From: Schistocephalus solidus
Lineage: Eukaryota; Platyhelminthes; Cestoda; Diphyllobothriidea; Diphyllobothriidae
Length of the DNA stretch: 64,000 nucleotides
NCBI GenBank assembly: GCA_017591395.1
Contig: WEDG01005185.1
Span: 1-64,000 of the forward strand
Direction of reading: 5' to 3'
The notes below the pieces were generated by a model that saw only the letters and a program-made list of their open reading frames with translations, was not told the origin of the DNA and ran no database searches. Both the position numbers and the translations under genes were made by a program. Positions within the stretch are counted from its first letter, which is position 1. Each line of letters opens with the position of its first letter. Positions 21,435 through 32,314 of this stretch are shown here, in pieces.

Positions 21435-21950
21435 TTAAGAATGCAGGCCCCGTAGGGTCGCTTTTCGCTGTAGCAGGAGCTGTGCCTGTGCTTCGTTTTC
21501 CAAGATAATTTTAAGAGGTCTTGGTCGATGATTGGATTCGGGTGCTAACAGAGCCTTCCCTATTCTATATGCCTTAAGAATGTGGATGGACTCGCCGTCC
21601 GTAAGCATCGTTTTTGCATACAATTTTAGGAGATCCAAGTCATGTTTAACTCGCTCCTTTGGAATAATTGAAGCTGACTCCAGGGCTCCTTTAATGACTA
21701 CATTATCTTTTCGACTCAATCAAGAGCCCGTTAGTAACTCAGATCTATCAGCTGAGTGAGTACTGGTAACCAATTTACTTGGCTCGATACGTACAGATGA
21801 TCCGGGTGTTGGGCAGGCTGGGGCCAAATCCCTGCACGATTTGTTCTTCTTAGACCTTTTCCTCTTTGGCTTTACAAACTCGCCAACCTCTTCAACATCG
21901 CATGTTGGTGCAACGTCTATCAGTGAAGTATCAATGGACGGTAAAGCCAC
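21435..21950 (-). pseudogene. LINE-C copy 1 ORF1 fragment
   Basis: Two adjoining frames (21950-21720 and 21719-21435) carry a basic KPKRKRSKKNK stretch, then RKDNVVIKGALESASIIPKE, DGESIHILKAYRIGK and RPRPLKIILENEAQAQLLLQ. The DGESxxIL-xAYRIG text is shared with ORF1 fragments at 42757-43143 and 45143-45529. ORF1 proteins of this class bind the element RNA. No start could be fixed. Confidence 0.55.
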
Positions 21951-22001
21951 GTTAGTGCTGATGCTACCCGAACTAAGTACTGGTGGAGTGAAGTTCCTAA
22001 A

Positions 22002-22640
22002 ATGACGGAAGAGAATTCGAAGAAACTTCTTCGAATCTTACCCAAAGTGAACAAATTGGCGATGACGGAAACTGACCAAGACAAAAGAACCTACGCAAAC
22101 ACAATTTCCTCAGTCGTAGCAACCAATGAGGATGAAAGCGGTGTGTTTATTGGGTTCGGCGTTATCAAAAATGAATGTCCGCTATGGCAAAAGGACGACC
22201 GGTAGGGGCATCAGAAAATAAAGAAGTGTCGCAGTACATCCAAGAAAGCCAGACTAAGCCAGAACGTTAATATGAGCTTGCCGAGTTTAAGCATTCCGCA
22301 AACAAAAACTGCGTCGGCGAAAGTTGCAACTAACCAAGAAGCCACATTAAGGAGAGAACAAAGCGTTGGCGGCGTCCCAACAAACCCCCTGATCGCAGAA
22401 GTTGATGGAAATCTAAGTGATCATACTCTTATTTCCGAAAAAGAAAAAACCACAGAAGCCTCGAGTGGACAGCAGTAAATGCATCGTTATCAAACGCATG
22501 CCAGAATCTACATCTGACACCAAAAAAGCAAGAAAACTTGACTACATGGAGCTATTCCAGAGCTTTCTTGAATGTCTCTTAAATGTGAACGAGAGGACCA
22601 CCGTTCTAAAAACGCCTTCTGAATGAGTCAATTATGCGAA
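22002..22640 (+). pseudogene. LINE ORF1 fragment on the plus strand
   Basis: Successive plus-strand frames (22002-22205, 22272-22478, 22417-22626) include KCIVIKRMPESTSDTKKARK, which resembles the VVIKGALESASIIPKER block of LINE-C ORF1, preceded by Ser/Thr/Lys-rich text. It sits head-to-head with the minus-strand LINE-C, 50 bp away. Its own endonuclease and RT are not present downstream. Confidence 0.45.
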
Positions 22641-22649
22641 GCAATTTAG

Positions 22650-23310
22650 AATTTAAGAATTTAGAATTTACATTTGGTTAGCACCGGGAAGGTACTGTCT
22701 TAGCAAACATTAGTAACGAAATAAAGTTACGACAGTGTGTGCAGATAAAATGTACAAATTCATAACTTGTCCTGCTATGTCAACAGTAAGCAATGTTTTA
22801 AAATTAATGGTGAACTAGAAAAAATAGGCAGTGAAAAAAACTCCTACCATGAAAAATGGAGGCAGAGTTCAATAGGCCTTCATTTTTCGAATAGAAGGTG
22901 GAGAAAAAAACTGCTTAGAAAAAAATGGTCAGGTGGTAGAATAGGGTAATACTGCAGTAGCATTTCAGAATGAGATAATGAAACGTCGAGGTGATTCGTT
23001 CTTGATCACTTAGGCGTATGAAACAGAATCTCACGAAAATGCATCAATGAACTTAAGTCCTTAGCATCATAGGATCCAGAATTGAATTCTGATGATGGTT
23101 AGTATCCAAAGAAACCGCAGCATTTAAGACTGTGGACCACCGAATTTGTACGTCCAAATGACGTCATCGTTTGGAGGACGGGTGATATAAGGAGAAATTA
23201 TAGTTCATGGGCGTCTCGAGGTAGCGTAAATATAGTTTCAAGAGGGTTACTCGAATTACCGATTGTCCTTTCTCCGAGTCATGGGGAAAGCTACTGGGAA
23301 AAGATGAGGA
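22650..23310 (-). mobile_element. LINE-A 3' fragment (copy 3)
   Basis: It matches 11705-12360 in the same orientation: end repeat TTTAGAATTTAAGAATTTAG, the TGGTTAGCACCGGGAAGG block, hairpin at 22829-22916 and the C-terminal coding end near 23290. Only the last ~650 bp of the element are present, a typical 5'-truncated insertion. Confidence 0.65.
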
Positions 23311-23900
23311 AAATCCAGCCAACCAATACCATTGAAGCTGGTCCTGCAGAATAAGTAAGAAGACCAGCTTTTGCTCAGCAGGAAACTTATGCTTTGAAGC
23401 TCTCACCCAACGAATTTTTTTCCAGCCGTATTTTTCACCTACGGACAGGGTGAAATGGAAGGGCTCAAAGTAGAACTCCTCAAGTGACCCAAACTGGGCG
23501 AAAAAAATCTCAAAATCTGGAATGGAAAAATTTAAACACGCCCAGAGGTTAGTTCTCTAGAAAAACCCCATTACACTGGATATATAGGGCAGCCACATCA
23601 CAATAAAATACCGCTCAGTGCCACACATTCCAGTAAACACATCGACCTTCAGTTCGATCAAAAAGCAGTAGCCTCCTACTCAGGCAGTGTACGGAATAAG
23701 ACACACGACCATTCTAACTATTGCGGACCAAATATTGTTCAAATATCTGTCCAGCAAACCTCCACTTTCTTTATACAAACTGTCTGCATCCGTGAAAGCT
23801 TTTTAAAGCGGAGACTGAATGAGCATTGCGGTACGCAGCACAATGCCTTCTGACTGTAGTCATCCTGATGATACAACCTTTTATTGTTTATAATAGCATG
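23311..23900. other. Unassigned DNA
   Basis: No gene recognised. A T-rich inverted motif (GTATTTTTCACC..GGTGAAAT) occurs near 23430-23455. The rest shows no family match within the window. Confidence 0.3.
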
Positions 23901-24420
23901 CTTTGTAATCTTTAAGTAAATTTTGTTATACTTGCTTGTCTCTCCCCGCTGTGCACATCTCCATACTGAAATTTCTCATACCGCCTGCGGACTGGCACTC
24001 ATTCTTCTCCTGGCGTGCACGTGGGCTTACAATGCCCACTGCATTACGTGCAATAGTGTGCTTTACACATGCGCTCCAAATGCTGCAGCCACACAAATAG
24101 GGTTCCTCTACCGTTACAGTTTTGGAGATTTCACTCTGCAATTTTCCAATTTTTCACATATTGCTGCTACATGCAGGTTGTTCAAATGTGCCCACCTATA
24201 TTTCCCTCCACGAAAGTGAGCTTTAACTGGACCACAGGGACTCCATGAAAGGCTATTACCGTCACATGTTAGGTTCCGTACCGTTACTTTTGAAGACTTA
24301 TCATTCGGCAGGAAATATTAGATTATCTGAAAAATTTCCTTTTCCCATTTTGTTGCCTCCTGCAGTTGCTCTGCATTACAACGGACACAAGTAGGGGCTT
24401 GAAAAGATAGATAGATACAT
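23901..24420. repeat. Diverged two-unit tandem repeat
   Basis: The block starting at about 24102 (GGTTCCTCTACCGTTACAG ... TGCTGCTACATGCAGGTTG) is echoed from about 24270 (GGTTCCGTACCGTTACTTT ... TTGCCTCCTGCAGTTGC), a period of about 170 bp. The plus-strand open frame at 23923-24219 is Cys/His-rich by chance and shows no spaced zinc-binding pattern. Confidence 0.35.
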
Positions 24421-24750
24421 ATATGTTTTATTTGAGTACCCCGAAGCGCAATGTCTTCGGATAAAAATCAATTTAAACGAAAGCGAAATCGTGTACAGTT
24501 AAGTTTGAATGGTAGGTCAGCTTTTGGCGATGAAAATTGACAAAAATCAGTGTGGTCAAAAAATAAGATAAAAGAGAAGACAGTGAAAAATATCCTTGGG
24601 CAGTTTTATGGAAGAGGAATATCTTGAATGGGGTATGTTAGATTTTAAGGCGAAAACTGTCGCTCCCTACGAAACATGCGCGTTTGGTAGGACTGACATG
24701 CTGATGAGAGCGTATAAGCGTTCAACACGCTTCATCGCGTGAGAAATCAT

Positions 24751-25540
24751 TTAACGACAGAGGCTGCTTTTCAGCACCACAGCTATTATCCCAATGCGTA
24801 TCGATGGCTGGTCGGCTAGGTGGCTGCTTAAGTTTAATGTATCCAAGTGCGTGATCCTACACATCAGCGCCGGTTGAAAAGTATTCCCCTGAAACGACCA
24901 GTACTTTATTAATGGCACTGCATTAAAAGAGGTAGAAACACACAAAGATCTGGGCATGTGGACAACTGCAAAATTTGATGCCCTCAGAACACTGTATGAA
25001 CGCAGTAGAGAAGGCAAACATGTACACTGCATTGATCAGACGTGTGTTTAAAAATATTCCACCCCTGATCTCCTCGGAAAAGTCTGTGGCATCTTCGTGA
25101 GACCGCACATAGCTTACGGAATACCAGCCTGGATACCGTAGGAGGGCTGAAAGATGTTGACCTCCTCGAACCAGGTGCAACGGAGAGCAACGAATATGGT
25201 CGATGGTTTTAAGACTACCGTACCAAGACAGATCGAAAAAGCTTGACTTATTTCCTCGTTTCCTACAGGCACTTACGGTGTAGCCTGCTCTGGACATTCC
25301 AGATTATCCGGGGCCATGATTCCGCCCCTGAGATCGGAGGATTTCTATCGAGTTTGCCTGCACAACTCATCTGCGTGGTCATCCTTACAAGGTCAACAGC
25401 GAATGCACGCGATTGAACCTCAGAAAGTCAGCCAACGAGTGGTAGCGAGCTTGGAACTCGTTACCAAATGAGACAGTTACCTCTGACAGCATTTCTGAGT
25501 TTTAAAAGAAGGCTTGATGACATAATATTTTGACAAAAAG
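24751..25540 (+). mobile_element. Non-LTR RT C-terminal fragment related to LINE-B
   Basis: Text in shifting plus-strand frames reads CLSRWSARWLLKFNVSKC, ETHKDLGMWTTAKFD, GKVCGIFVRPHIAYGIPAW, QVQRRAT and a final RAWNSLPNETV block before the stop region. The order matches the thumb-to-end part of LINE-B (FVRPHLEYAIQAWRP, VQRRATKLV at 55.6-56.4 kb), but it is too diverged to be the same family copy. No RT catalytic core is present. Confidence 0.6.
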
Positions 25541-26154
25541 ACGACTCTCATAACATGATTACTTAAGACCAGCTTTTTAAAATCTTTCGGTTTTTACTTT
25601 TCTCCCATTATGTTTTAACTATAGTTGTGAACACGAATTTGAAGTTATGTAATGCTTTGACTCAAAATTCTTTTACATGTACACCATTTTTTTATCTCGA
25701 CAGTACACATGCAATGATAGTTTTACATTAATAGGGTCATCAAGGGCAATGCCTGTAACCCTTCAAAATATGCAATATACACAAGCGTAACCGTCAAGGA
25801 TAAAATACAGGGAAACCTTCATAGGCATCATCCGTACGCTAAGGGTCGAACGAGGAAAGGACCGTAGATATCATGAAGGTCATGGTAGAATTGCCAGACA
25901 AGCAACCACGGTACTCTCATTGCTTATTTCTCAAACCATTGACAGAGGAACCCAAAACAATCGTCAACAGTCCGGGTAGAGTCAACACCGCGACACTGCT
26001 CCGCGAATGCATATGAAGCAGCATGGTAGGTTGCTTCTGAGCGTAGTAAGAAAGGATAATGGGAGATCCGGTAATAAGGTACGAAGAAATCAACAAAAAG
26101 GGTCAGATGTGCTAATTGGCATGAGACTCAATGATGAATCCAAGGCCTGCACAG
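25541..26154. repeat. LINE tail and shared short repeat
   Basis: About 25730-25795 (TAGGGTCATCAAGGGC onward) is repeated at 61244-61305. It follows LINE-type sequence here and probably belongs to a 3' untranslated region. The remaining bases show no gene. Confidence 0.35.
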
Positions 26155-26630
26155 CTCAGTGTTCAGATTGTAATTCTGATGATGGTTACCGGAATTCGAA
26201 ATGGAGGGGCTTCAAAACGAGCGCGCAATATGACGTAATTATTTGGCGATCATTTTACGGAGGCATGGGTAATGAAGACACCATAGTTCGTAGGGGAAAC
26301 GATGCATGGATAATATAATTTGGAGATGGCCGTCTAAATTCCCAGTGGTCCTTTCTTAAGGTCATGGAGAAAGCTGCTCTGGAAGGAAGAGGAAAATAAA
26401 AGGTTAATTGAATCAGTGTTAAGATAAATGTGCAGTCTTCGCTTAAAAGTTAACAGGTTATTTGATATCTTTATCTCAATTGGCAGGTTATTCCAAAGAA
26501 AGTAATACCCGGAAGCAAAGAACAGAGAGCATTTACAAGTGGAGGATAAAGGAGACGGTATAATAAGTAAAGAGATACCCTGGTTTTAAGGACGAATAAC
26601 AGGGGTTAGGACTGGAATTAAGAGGAATAT
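26155..26630 (-). mobile_element. LINE-A 3' fragment (copy 4)
   Basis: It matches 12130-12560 in the same orientation: AATTCTGATGATGG, GAGAAAGCTGCTCTGGAAGG, GTTAAGATAAATGTGCAGTC and TTATCTCAATTGGCAGGTTA. It is internally scrambled and lacks the hairpin part. Confidence 0.55.
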
Positions 26631-27135
26631 TTGAACTATTATTAAGGCGATAAATGAGGAGGAAGCCAGCTTCTCTCTCTCCACGAAAAATACTCCTTTA
26701 AGATCGCTTCTACTCCCGAAAACATCCTTACCCCAAATAACTCGAATTTTTAGCTACCACCCACACCTCATACAGAGACTGCTTAACGAAACATGCAAGC
26801 ATTCTCGTCCAAGAATAGAGCTGCTGTTCCACTCGCGACAATGTATCCCCCACTCCACAGCCAATATTTTCCCCGGTTATTTCCTCAGTTGTCTCTCAAT
26901 ACGAAGGGTTCTACTTGACTTCTAAATGCACTGAACCTTCTGTGTCACGTTAATTGGAAAATATTGCAGTATCCTGCCCAGGGATTTCCCAGAAAAGCCA
27001 TAATAGCTAGCGGTAGTGGTCAGTTTCCCTGTCTGTCATTTCCAACTCCATATTTTACTCCCCTTTACCCACATCAGGCACGTGCTATCCCACAACCTTT
27101 TTTCCAAAAGAGGGCGGGAGAAACCACCTCCTAGG
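26631..27135. other. Unassigned DNA
   Basis: No coding frame or repeat recognised. It precedes the start of the LINE-C copy at 27136. Confidence 0.3.
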
Positions 27136-29900
27136 TTCAGTGGCCAGTCAACAACTGGATGACTTAGCCGCCCTCCCTCAAAAACAACCAGCTAGCCCAC
27201 CTAAACTGTTCGTTCTAAATGTCAGATCCTTGCTCAATAAAATGACCCTGCTTCAGACTCTGGTCATCGTCCACTGTACAGATATTGTCATAGTAACCGA
27301 AACATGGGCAACACCATCCGAAGCCGACTCCGAACTCTCTCGTATTGGTTAAAATAGTACTCGAAATGATCATTGCAACAGCAGTGGTTGAGGAAGCTGT
27401 ATATAGGCCAAGCAAGCGCTGGCATTTCGGCCCTATGACCATTCGCAATTTCCCGCGGTTGAAGAGAGCTGTTGGTTTCAAATAACCTTAAAAAAAGAAC
27501 TATTTACTCGTTGGCTGGGTCTATCGTCAGCCCAATAGCAGTGAAAAGTACGATCTTTTTCTCTCACAAGTATTTCACGCAGCATCTGAATTAAGTTTTA
27601 AGTATTGAATAATTGCGGGTGATTTAAACCTTTCTAAAATACCTTTGACCCAATTGTGAAAAACTCGGCGGCCTCGGTGGGATTTGAACCCACGCCAGCA
27701 AGGGGAAGGCTTTAGTACAGCCAACGCTCTAGCCAACTGAGCTACGAGGCCCCACCGGGAGCCGTGAGTTTAATCACACTTGGGTCTAGTTACCCAAGTT
27801 ACCGGTCCTATCCGGCCCCATACATTTTGAGGACTTACTCGAGGCCGTAGATATCGGCATGCGGGCTCAGGTTGTTGACTTCCTTACCCGAGGATGAAGC
27901 ATACTTGATCTAATCTTCTGCAGATGTTGCCACCTTTGACAGTGTCATCTTTAGGCCCACTTAGGAGCTCATATCACGACATATTTGTTTCTACACTACA
28001 ACTTGAAACCGATGAAACGTTTTCCAAAAAAATATAGCTTTTTCATTAATTTATAATCATCCCTTTCAATAGAATTAATAATACATCTTGATTCCCAAAC
28101 TGGTCTGATTTCTTTCTATCTCAGGATATGAACACTTGTATCAGTATGCTGTACGAAGTTTTGGATCCACTTATTTCTCTTTTTTCCCGTAAGAAATTAA
28201 TTAATGTCATGGATGAGGTTTATCTCCCTTCATCTTTTCGCCGTAGGTTGCGTAAACTCTCGTCAATTCAAGTTGCGAAACGAAATTTCGATTCTGCCTT
28301 TGATTCGACTTATTTTTGAGCAGATTTAGGGGCTATCCGAAGAAAAGCGGTTAGCTAATGAGGTCAACTATGTCGAAAACCGTTCGTTACATGTCACGAA
28401 ACTTTTTCACGCCCAAAAAAGAACCCATAGAAGAACATGAAATCCCGTCCTTCGAGCCGCCGTTGGCAATCTTAAAGTCTATGAAAAATTGACGGCTGAT
28501 AGTTTTAACGTTTTCTTGTCCAGAACATTTATTGAAAATTCGGCCGCTCCCCTTCCGACCATCCGGGGTTGGACCAGTGCTGTCCTCGAAACCAGGACTT
28601 CTACCCTCTGGGACGTAACTGTAGCCGTTCACCGTTTTCATCAATCTCATAGTCCTGGACCAGATGACGTACCGGTCAGTATTATAAAGGCGGATGCGAA
28701 TGATTTTTCCCGTCTCTTCTGCGTAATATATGTTATCTGGCTCTGGAAAGTGAAACAGTTCCCAGTGTGTGGAAGGAATCGCGCAATCTATCTATCCCAA
28801 ACACGACCAATCTACGTCATTTGACGATTTCGGCCAATCAGCACACTGTCCGCAGCTTCAAAAATCTTGTGGACCTTGATCAAAGATAAGATGATGCATC
28901 ACTTAACCGAGTATTAACCTACTTAGTGCAGCCCAGCATGGGTTCCTTGAAACAAGGTCTTGGGCTACCTGTCAGCTCTCTTTCTTTGATCACGTTTTAC
29001 ATTCTAGGGACAATGGTTTTGCACTTTACTTAGTCTATTTTGATTTCACTAAGGCCTTTAATCCTGTTGACCATGCCCGTTTTCTCATGAAACTCCTTTT
29101 TCGGTAGAGGTGGTAAACTTCTGAACTTGGTATCTTCTTACCTGAGCTTTCGTATCCCGCACGTGTAAGGAGTGGAGTTATTTAGGGAAGTGTACTTGAC
29201 CCGCTCTTATTTTGACTTTTTGTCAATGATGTACCAGGTTTATTTTGGATTGGTAGGTCCTCTATATATGCGGATTATTTAAAAGTTGCCTATCAATACA
29301 AGCCGGCAGATTTTGACATCGCGCTCGAACTATTAAAAAACGAGCTTGAGGCCTTTGCCCAGTAGTGCTGCACATGGTACCCTTCCCTTTCTTAACACAA
29401 ATGCTCCTTTATGGTTGTTGGCGACGACCATCATCCTCAAATAAAGCATAGAGGGCCACGACCTAAATGTGTCTGGCGTTTTTAAGAATCTGGGCATATC
29501 ATATTGCAATGGCCTTAATATTTCAGAGCATTGCCACTTGATTGTCTCAAAAAGCACGCAGAACTACTGGGTTTATCCTCCAAAAATTTAAAAACTATTG
29601 ATATTTGACTCCGCATTCATAAAATGTCCGGTAGGCCTGGCCTGGAATACTAATAGTTCCTATTAAGCCTTTTTGCGCGCTAGTGAACAGAAGAAAAATA
29701 GAATCGGTCCAGCAATTCTTTACGAAAAATAGTTTTATCATCAGAGCACCGTAATCTGACTTATCAAGAATCGAGATCTACTTTTTTGGAGCTCCTTATG
29801 CGTCGTATCACATTCGGGTGTTCCAGCGAATTTTACAGTATCTCGAGTCCGAATTTACTTCAAAATATAATACCCCCACTATAAAAAAATGCTTCCATTT
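27136..29900 (+). mobile_element. LINE-C copy 2, split by a tRNA-like insertion
   Basis: The plus-strand endonuclease starts with LFVLNVRSLLNKMTLLQT and DIVIVTETWATP (27140-27352) and continues in broken frames to TQL near 27655. After a ~144-bp insertion it resumes at SGPIHFEDLLEAVDIGM near 27815. The RT includes HSPGPDDVPVSIIKAD (28640-28700), a FDFTKAF-like block near 29040, a YADD site decayed to a CGGATT-containing stretch near 29270, and KIESVQQFFTKN near 29700. It is much more damaged than the 18.5-22 kb copy. Confidence 0.75.
27670..27751 (-). tRNA. tRNA-like sequence (tRNA-derived SINE or tRNA pseudogene)
   Basis: On the minus strand an 82-nt sequence has a perfect 7-bp acceptor stem (GGCCTCG with CGAGGCC), a D arm GCTC-AGTTGGCTA-GAGC, a perfect T arm GTGGG-TTCAAAT-CCCAC, and good A and B boxes (TAGCTCAGTTGG, GGTTCAAATCC). 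The anticodon arm is weak: GGCT-GTACTAA-AGCC gives four pairs, and about 13 nt then separate it from the T arm. An oligo-T follows within 10 bases (GCCGAGTTTTT). It lies inside LINE-C, flanked by ACCCAA repeats (27648-27653 and 27792-27797), so it arrived as an insertion. Functionality as a tRNA is doubtful because of the irregular anticodon arm. Confidence 0.6.
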
Positions 29901-30319
29901 TTCGTATATTTCCGTCAGCTACCTTCCGATTCAGATAGCCTACGGTGTTTGCTAAAGCGATTTCCTTTTGAAAAGAATTGATCCGCTTCATGAGGTTTGT
30001 GTTTGTCAATCTTTTGGGAGGAGAGGAGTGATCAAAAATTATCCGCAGTCCTGGACCAAAAATGCATCAAAAGTAAAGTAGCCTACCATACAATTCAGTT
30101 TTCCGTAGCACCTCAGAGGCTTATCTACTCTTAGGTGGGTAGTCTCCTTTCCACTTGGTTCTCTCACAAAAATCCCACAGAGTTCCGCATTTATCTGTTT
30201 TTCCGATCCGTTTTCACAAGACAACTTGATTTAAATCCACCCAGTTACGAGAACATGGGAGCATCGATTAGGGAAAAATATTTTGTAGCGCTAAGAAACG
30301 ATCTTTTAAGAAATAAAAA
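29901..30319. other. Unassigned DNA between LINE-C copy 2 and LINE-B copy
   Basis: Open stretches of about 60 codons on both strands near 30039-30335 show no motifs. Confidence 0.25.
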
Positions 30320-31590
30320 CCTTGAAGGAATTTAAATCTTCCGGTTTGGACGAGATTCTAGCAAATTTTCTTTCTGAATTTGCCTGAGAACTGACGAATC
30401 TGTTATATTTTTTTGTGCTAGAAATAGTTTCATATTGACATTATTCTCACAGACAGGAAAACAATCCACCTTACTTCGATCCACAAAAGTAGAAGTTGTA
30501 AGCTTGCAACCAATAAAGACCTTTCAACCTGACCTCAAGCTGCTGCAAATTCATGGAAAAGGCCATAATAAGAAAATGATGAGCTATTTTTAAACCCATA
30601 AGCTGTTGTTTAATTCGTAAAGTCAATTTTATTAGGGAACATCTCATGTAACAAACTTGCTTTACCCGATTCAAGAATATAAAATTGCACTCGAAGCAAG
30701 AGCCACTGTGCATGTTGCATACATTGATTCGAGGAAGGCCTCGATAATGTTCTGCACCAGTGTCTCCTGTAAAAGTTGAGAATGATGAATTTGGGGGCAA
30801 GCTTTTTAAATGGATTGAAATTTCCCTGCGGTCGTATGCAGGTTGTCTGTGTAGGTAAAACTACTCCAGGCGTAGACATTGAAAGTGGAATTCCACAATG
30901 TTCAGTGTTGGGACCGACCACCTATCTATTGTTTATTAATGCTTGTGAACAAGAACTGGACTGTGAATGCGTCATACTTGCGGACGATATATAAATCTGG
31001 AATATCATACATAATGCTGTGGACGAAATCTACTTCCAATAAAATCCTTGCCAATTGGACGAGTGACCCAGCCTATGGCTCTTGCATCCTGTTGTGTCTG
31101 GGAAATCGAAAACAGGTCCCAGCTACGAAGACCTTCTATCTTAACGGAATGCCACTCTGAGAAACCGAAACACAGAAAGATATCAGCGTCTGGATAACAG
31201 ACACTCTAAAGCCTTCTACGCAAGATTAAGAGTTCAAGGCGCAGTGCTATACGAGATCCGCCTAGTAGCGTAAATATCTATTCCCGTGGTTAAAGGTGTT
31301 GCGCGGAGACTTGATTCAAACTTTACGCATCGTGTGTGGCTCGGACTGCGTGGTCCGTTGTGATGAAATTTTCCAACTCACCACTAAAACTAGCCTCTGG
31401 GGGCATCATCTTTAAACTACGTGTGCTCCAACAAAAATGTAATATGATAAAGGATTCTTTCTCCAACCGTGTCTTGGAAGCATGGAATAACCTGTACGTG
31501 ACAATTTTAATATGTGAATCTGTGGAGGAATTCGTGCATAACCTTGACAAACATGCTGCAGCAACAAGTAGACTATGTAACAATATTACC
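30320..31590 (+). mobile_element. LINE-B copy 2: RT to C-terminus
   Basis: Plus-strand text includes LKKFKSSGLDEILANFLSEF (30325-30385), a decayed palm, a GRSQVVCVGKTTPGV-like block near 30840, SVLGPTTYLLFINACEQELD (30900-30960), the active-site region decayed to LADDI (about 30975-30992), FYLNGMPL (31130-31155) and the end NRVLEAWNNLYVTILICESV (31470-31520). Frames switch often. It is a second, more diverged member of the family at 9868-11549. Confidence 0.7.
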
Positions 31591-32127
31591 TTAAATATAA
31601 ATATTCCTTTGAGTTGATGAAGTTTGAGTACCCACCATAGCTAGAAGACACGTTGATTTGGAAATAAACTCTTGAGTGGATTGTCCAGCCTCTAAATTAA
31701 GGAGTTATTTACTTACATTTGACAACTCTATGGCTATCAAATATTTCTTTACTAAGGATTATTTAGCGTCCCAGACGTTATCCTACGAGAAATTCAAGCT
31801 AAAACAATCACCTGGAGGTAATTCCTACGAGAAATACAAGCTAAAAGTTTTTGGGAATTTATCTTTGATTGAGCACCGAATAGGCACTGTCTAAACTGCT
31901 GCCGGAAAATTCACGCCAGCGCTGTGCTGATTTAATCTGCAATCATGGAAGGAGAAATGCATAACAAAAGGCTGAGTCATTTGCATGCTTCTTAGAAAGT
32001 CTGACTGCTGAATACTATTGTACACTCAGCCCATTTATTTAAGAAGATTTATAAATTAAATGCATTCGCATACAATCTTTTAGATGTATGGAAAACACAG
32101 ACCCTGAAGATTCATCTGTGTGGGAAA
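31591..32127. other. Unassigned DNA with a 42-bp tandem duplication
   Basis: TCCTACGAGAAATTCAAGC at 31781 is repeated as TCCTACGAGAAATACAAGC at 31823, giving a 42-bp period. No gene is recognised here. Confidence 0.4.
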
Positions 32128-32133
32128 AATTGA

Positions 32134-32203
32134 TGCCGCGGTCGGAGTCAAACCCTCGTTGCAGAAATATGGGAAACACGCCTAACCACTCCGCCACCTC
32201 CAT
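32134..32203 (-). pseudogene. Degenerate tRNA-like sequence (Leu/Ser type)
   Basis: The minus strand reads GTGGCGGAGTGGTTAGGCG (A box of the Leu/Ser kind) and, about 30 nt later, GAGGGTTTGACTCCG (B box), followed by an oligo-T. The acceptor strands do not pair, so it is a tRNA-derived relic or SINE head, not a tRNA gene. Confidence 0.4.
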
Positions 32204-32314
32204 ACGAAAATCTCATAAAAATTGCACACAAACAGAAAAGGATGACAAAGACAGACATTCTGTTACTACTTGTCCTCATGCGAAGCGGCCCAAAAAGCCT
32301 GATAACACAAATTA

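Larger units (their letters stand above)
18531..21950 (-). mobile_element. LINE-C copy 1: best preserved CR1/Jockey-type non-LTR element
   Basis: Minus-strand order: ORF1 (21950-21435), endonuclease (21288-20593), reverse transcriptase and C-terminal region (20368-18619), then a short 3' region. Only a few frameshifts separate long open stretches (231, 174 and 267 codons), far fewer than in the other LINEs here. Two more copies lie at 27136-29900 and 63765-64000, both on the plus strand. Confidence 0.85.

Noticed and set aside
23923..24219. 98-codon Cys/His-rich frame as a small secreted or zinc-binding protein
   Set aside because: No regular Cys/His spacing and no clear start context; it lies in a diverged local repeat.
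24700..24760. CTGATGAGAGCG with a nearby GCGTGAGAAATC as a possible ribozyme
   Set aside because: GAAAC is lacking at the needed distance and stem I/III partners are not visible.
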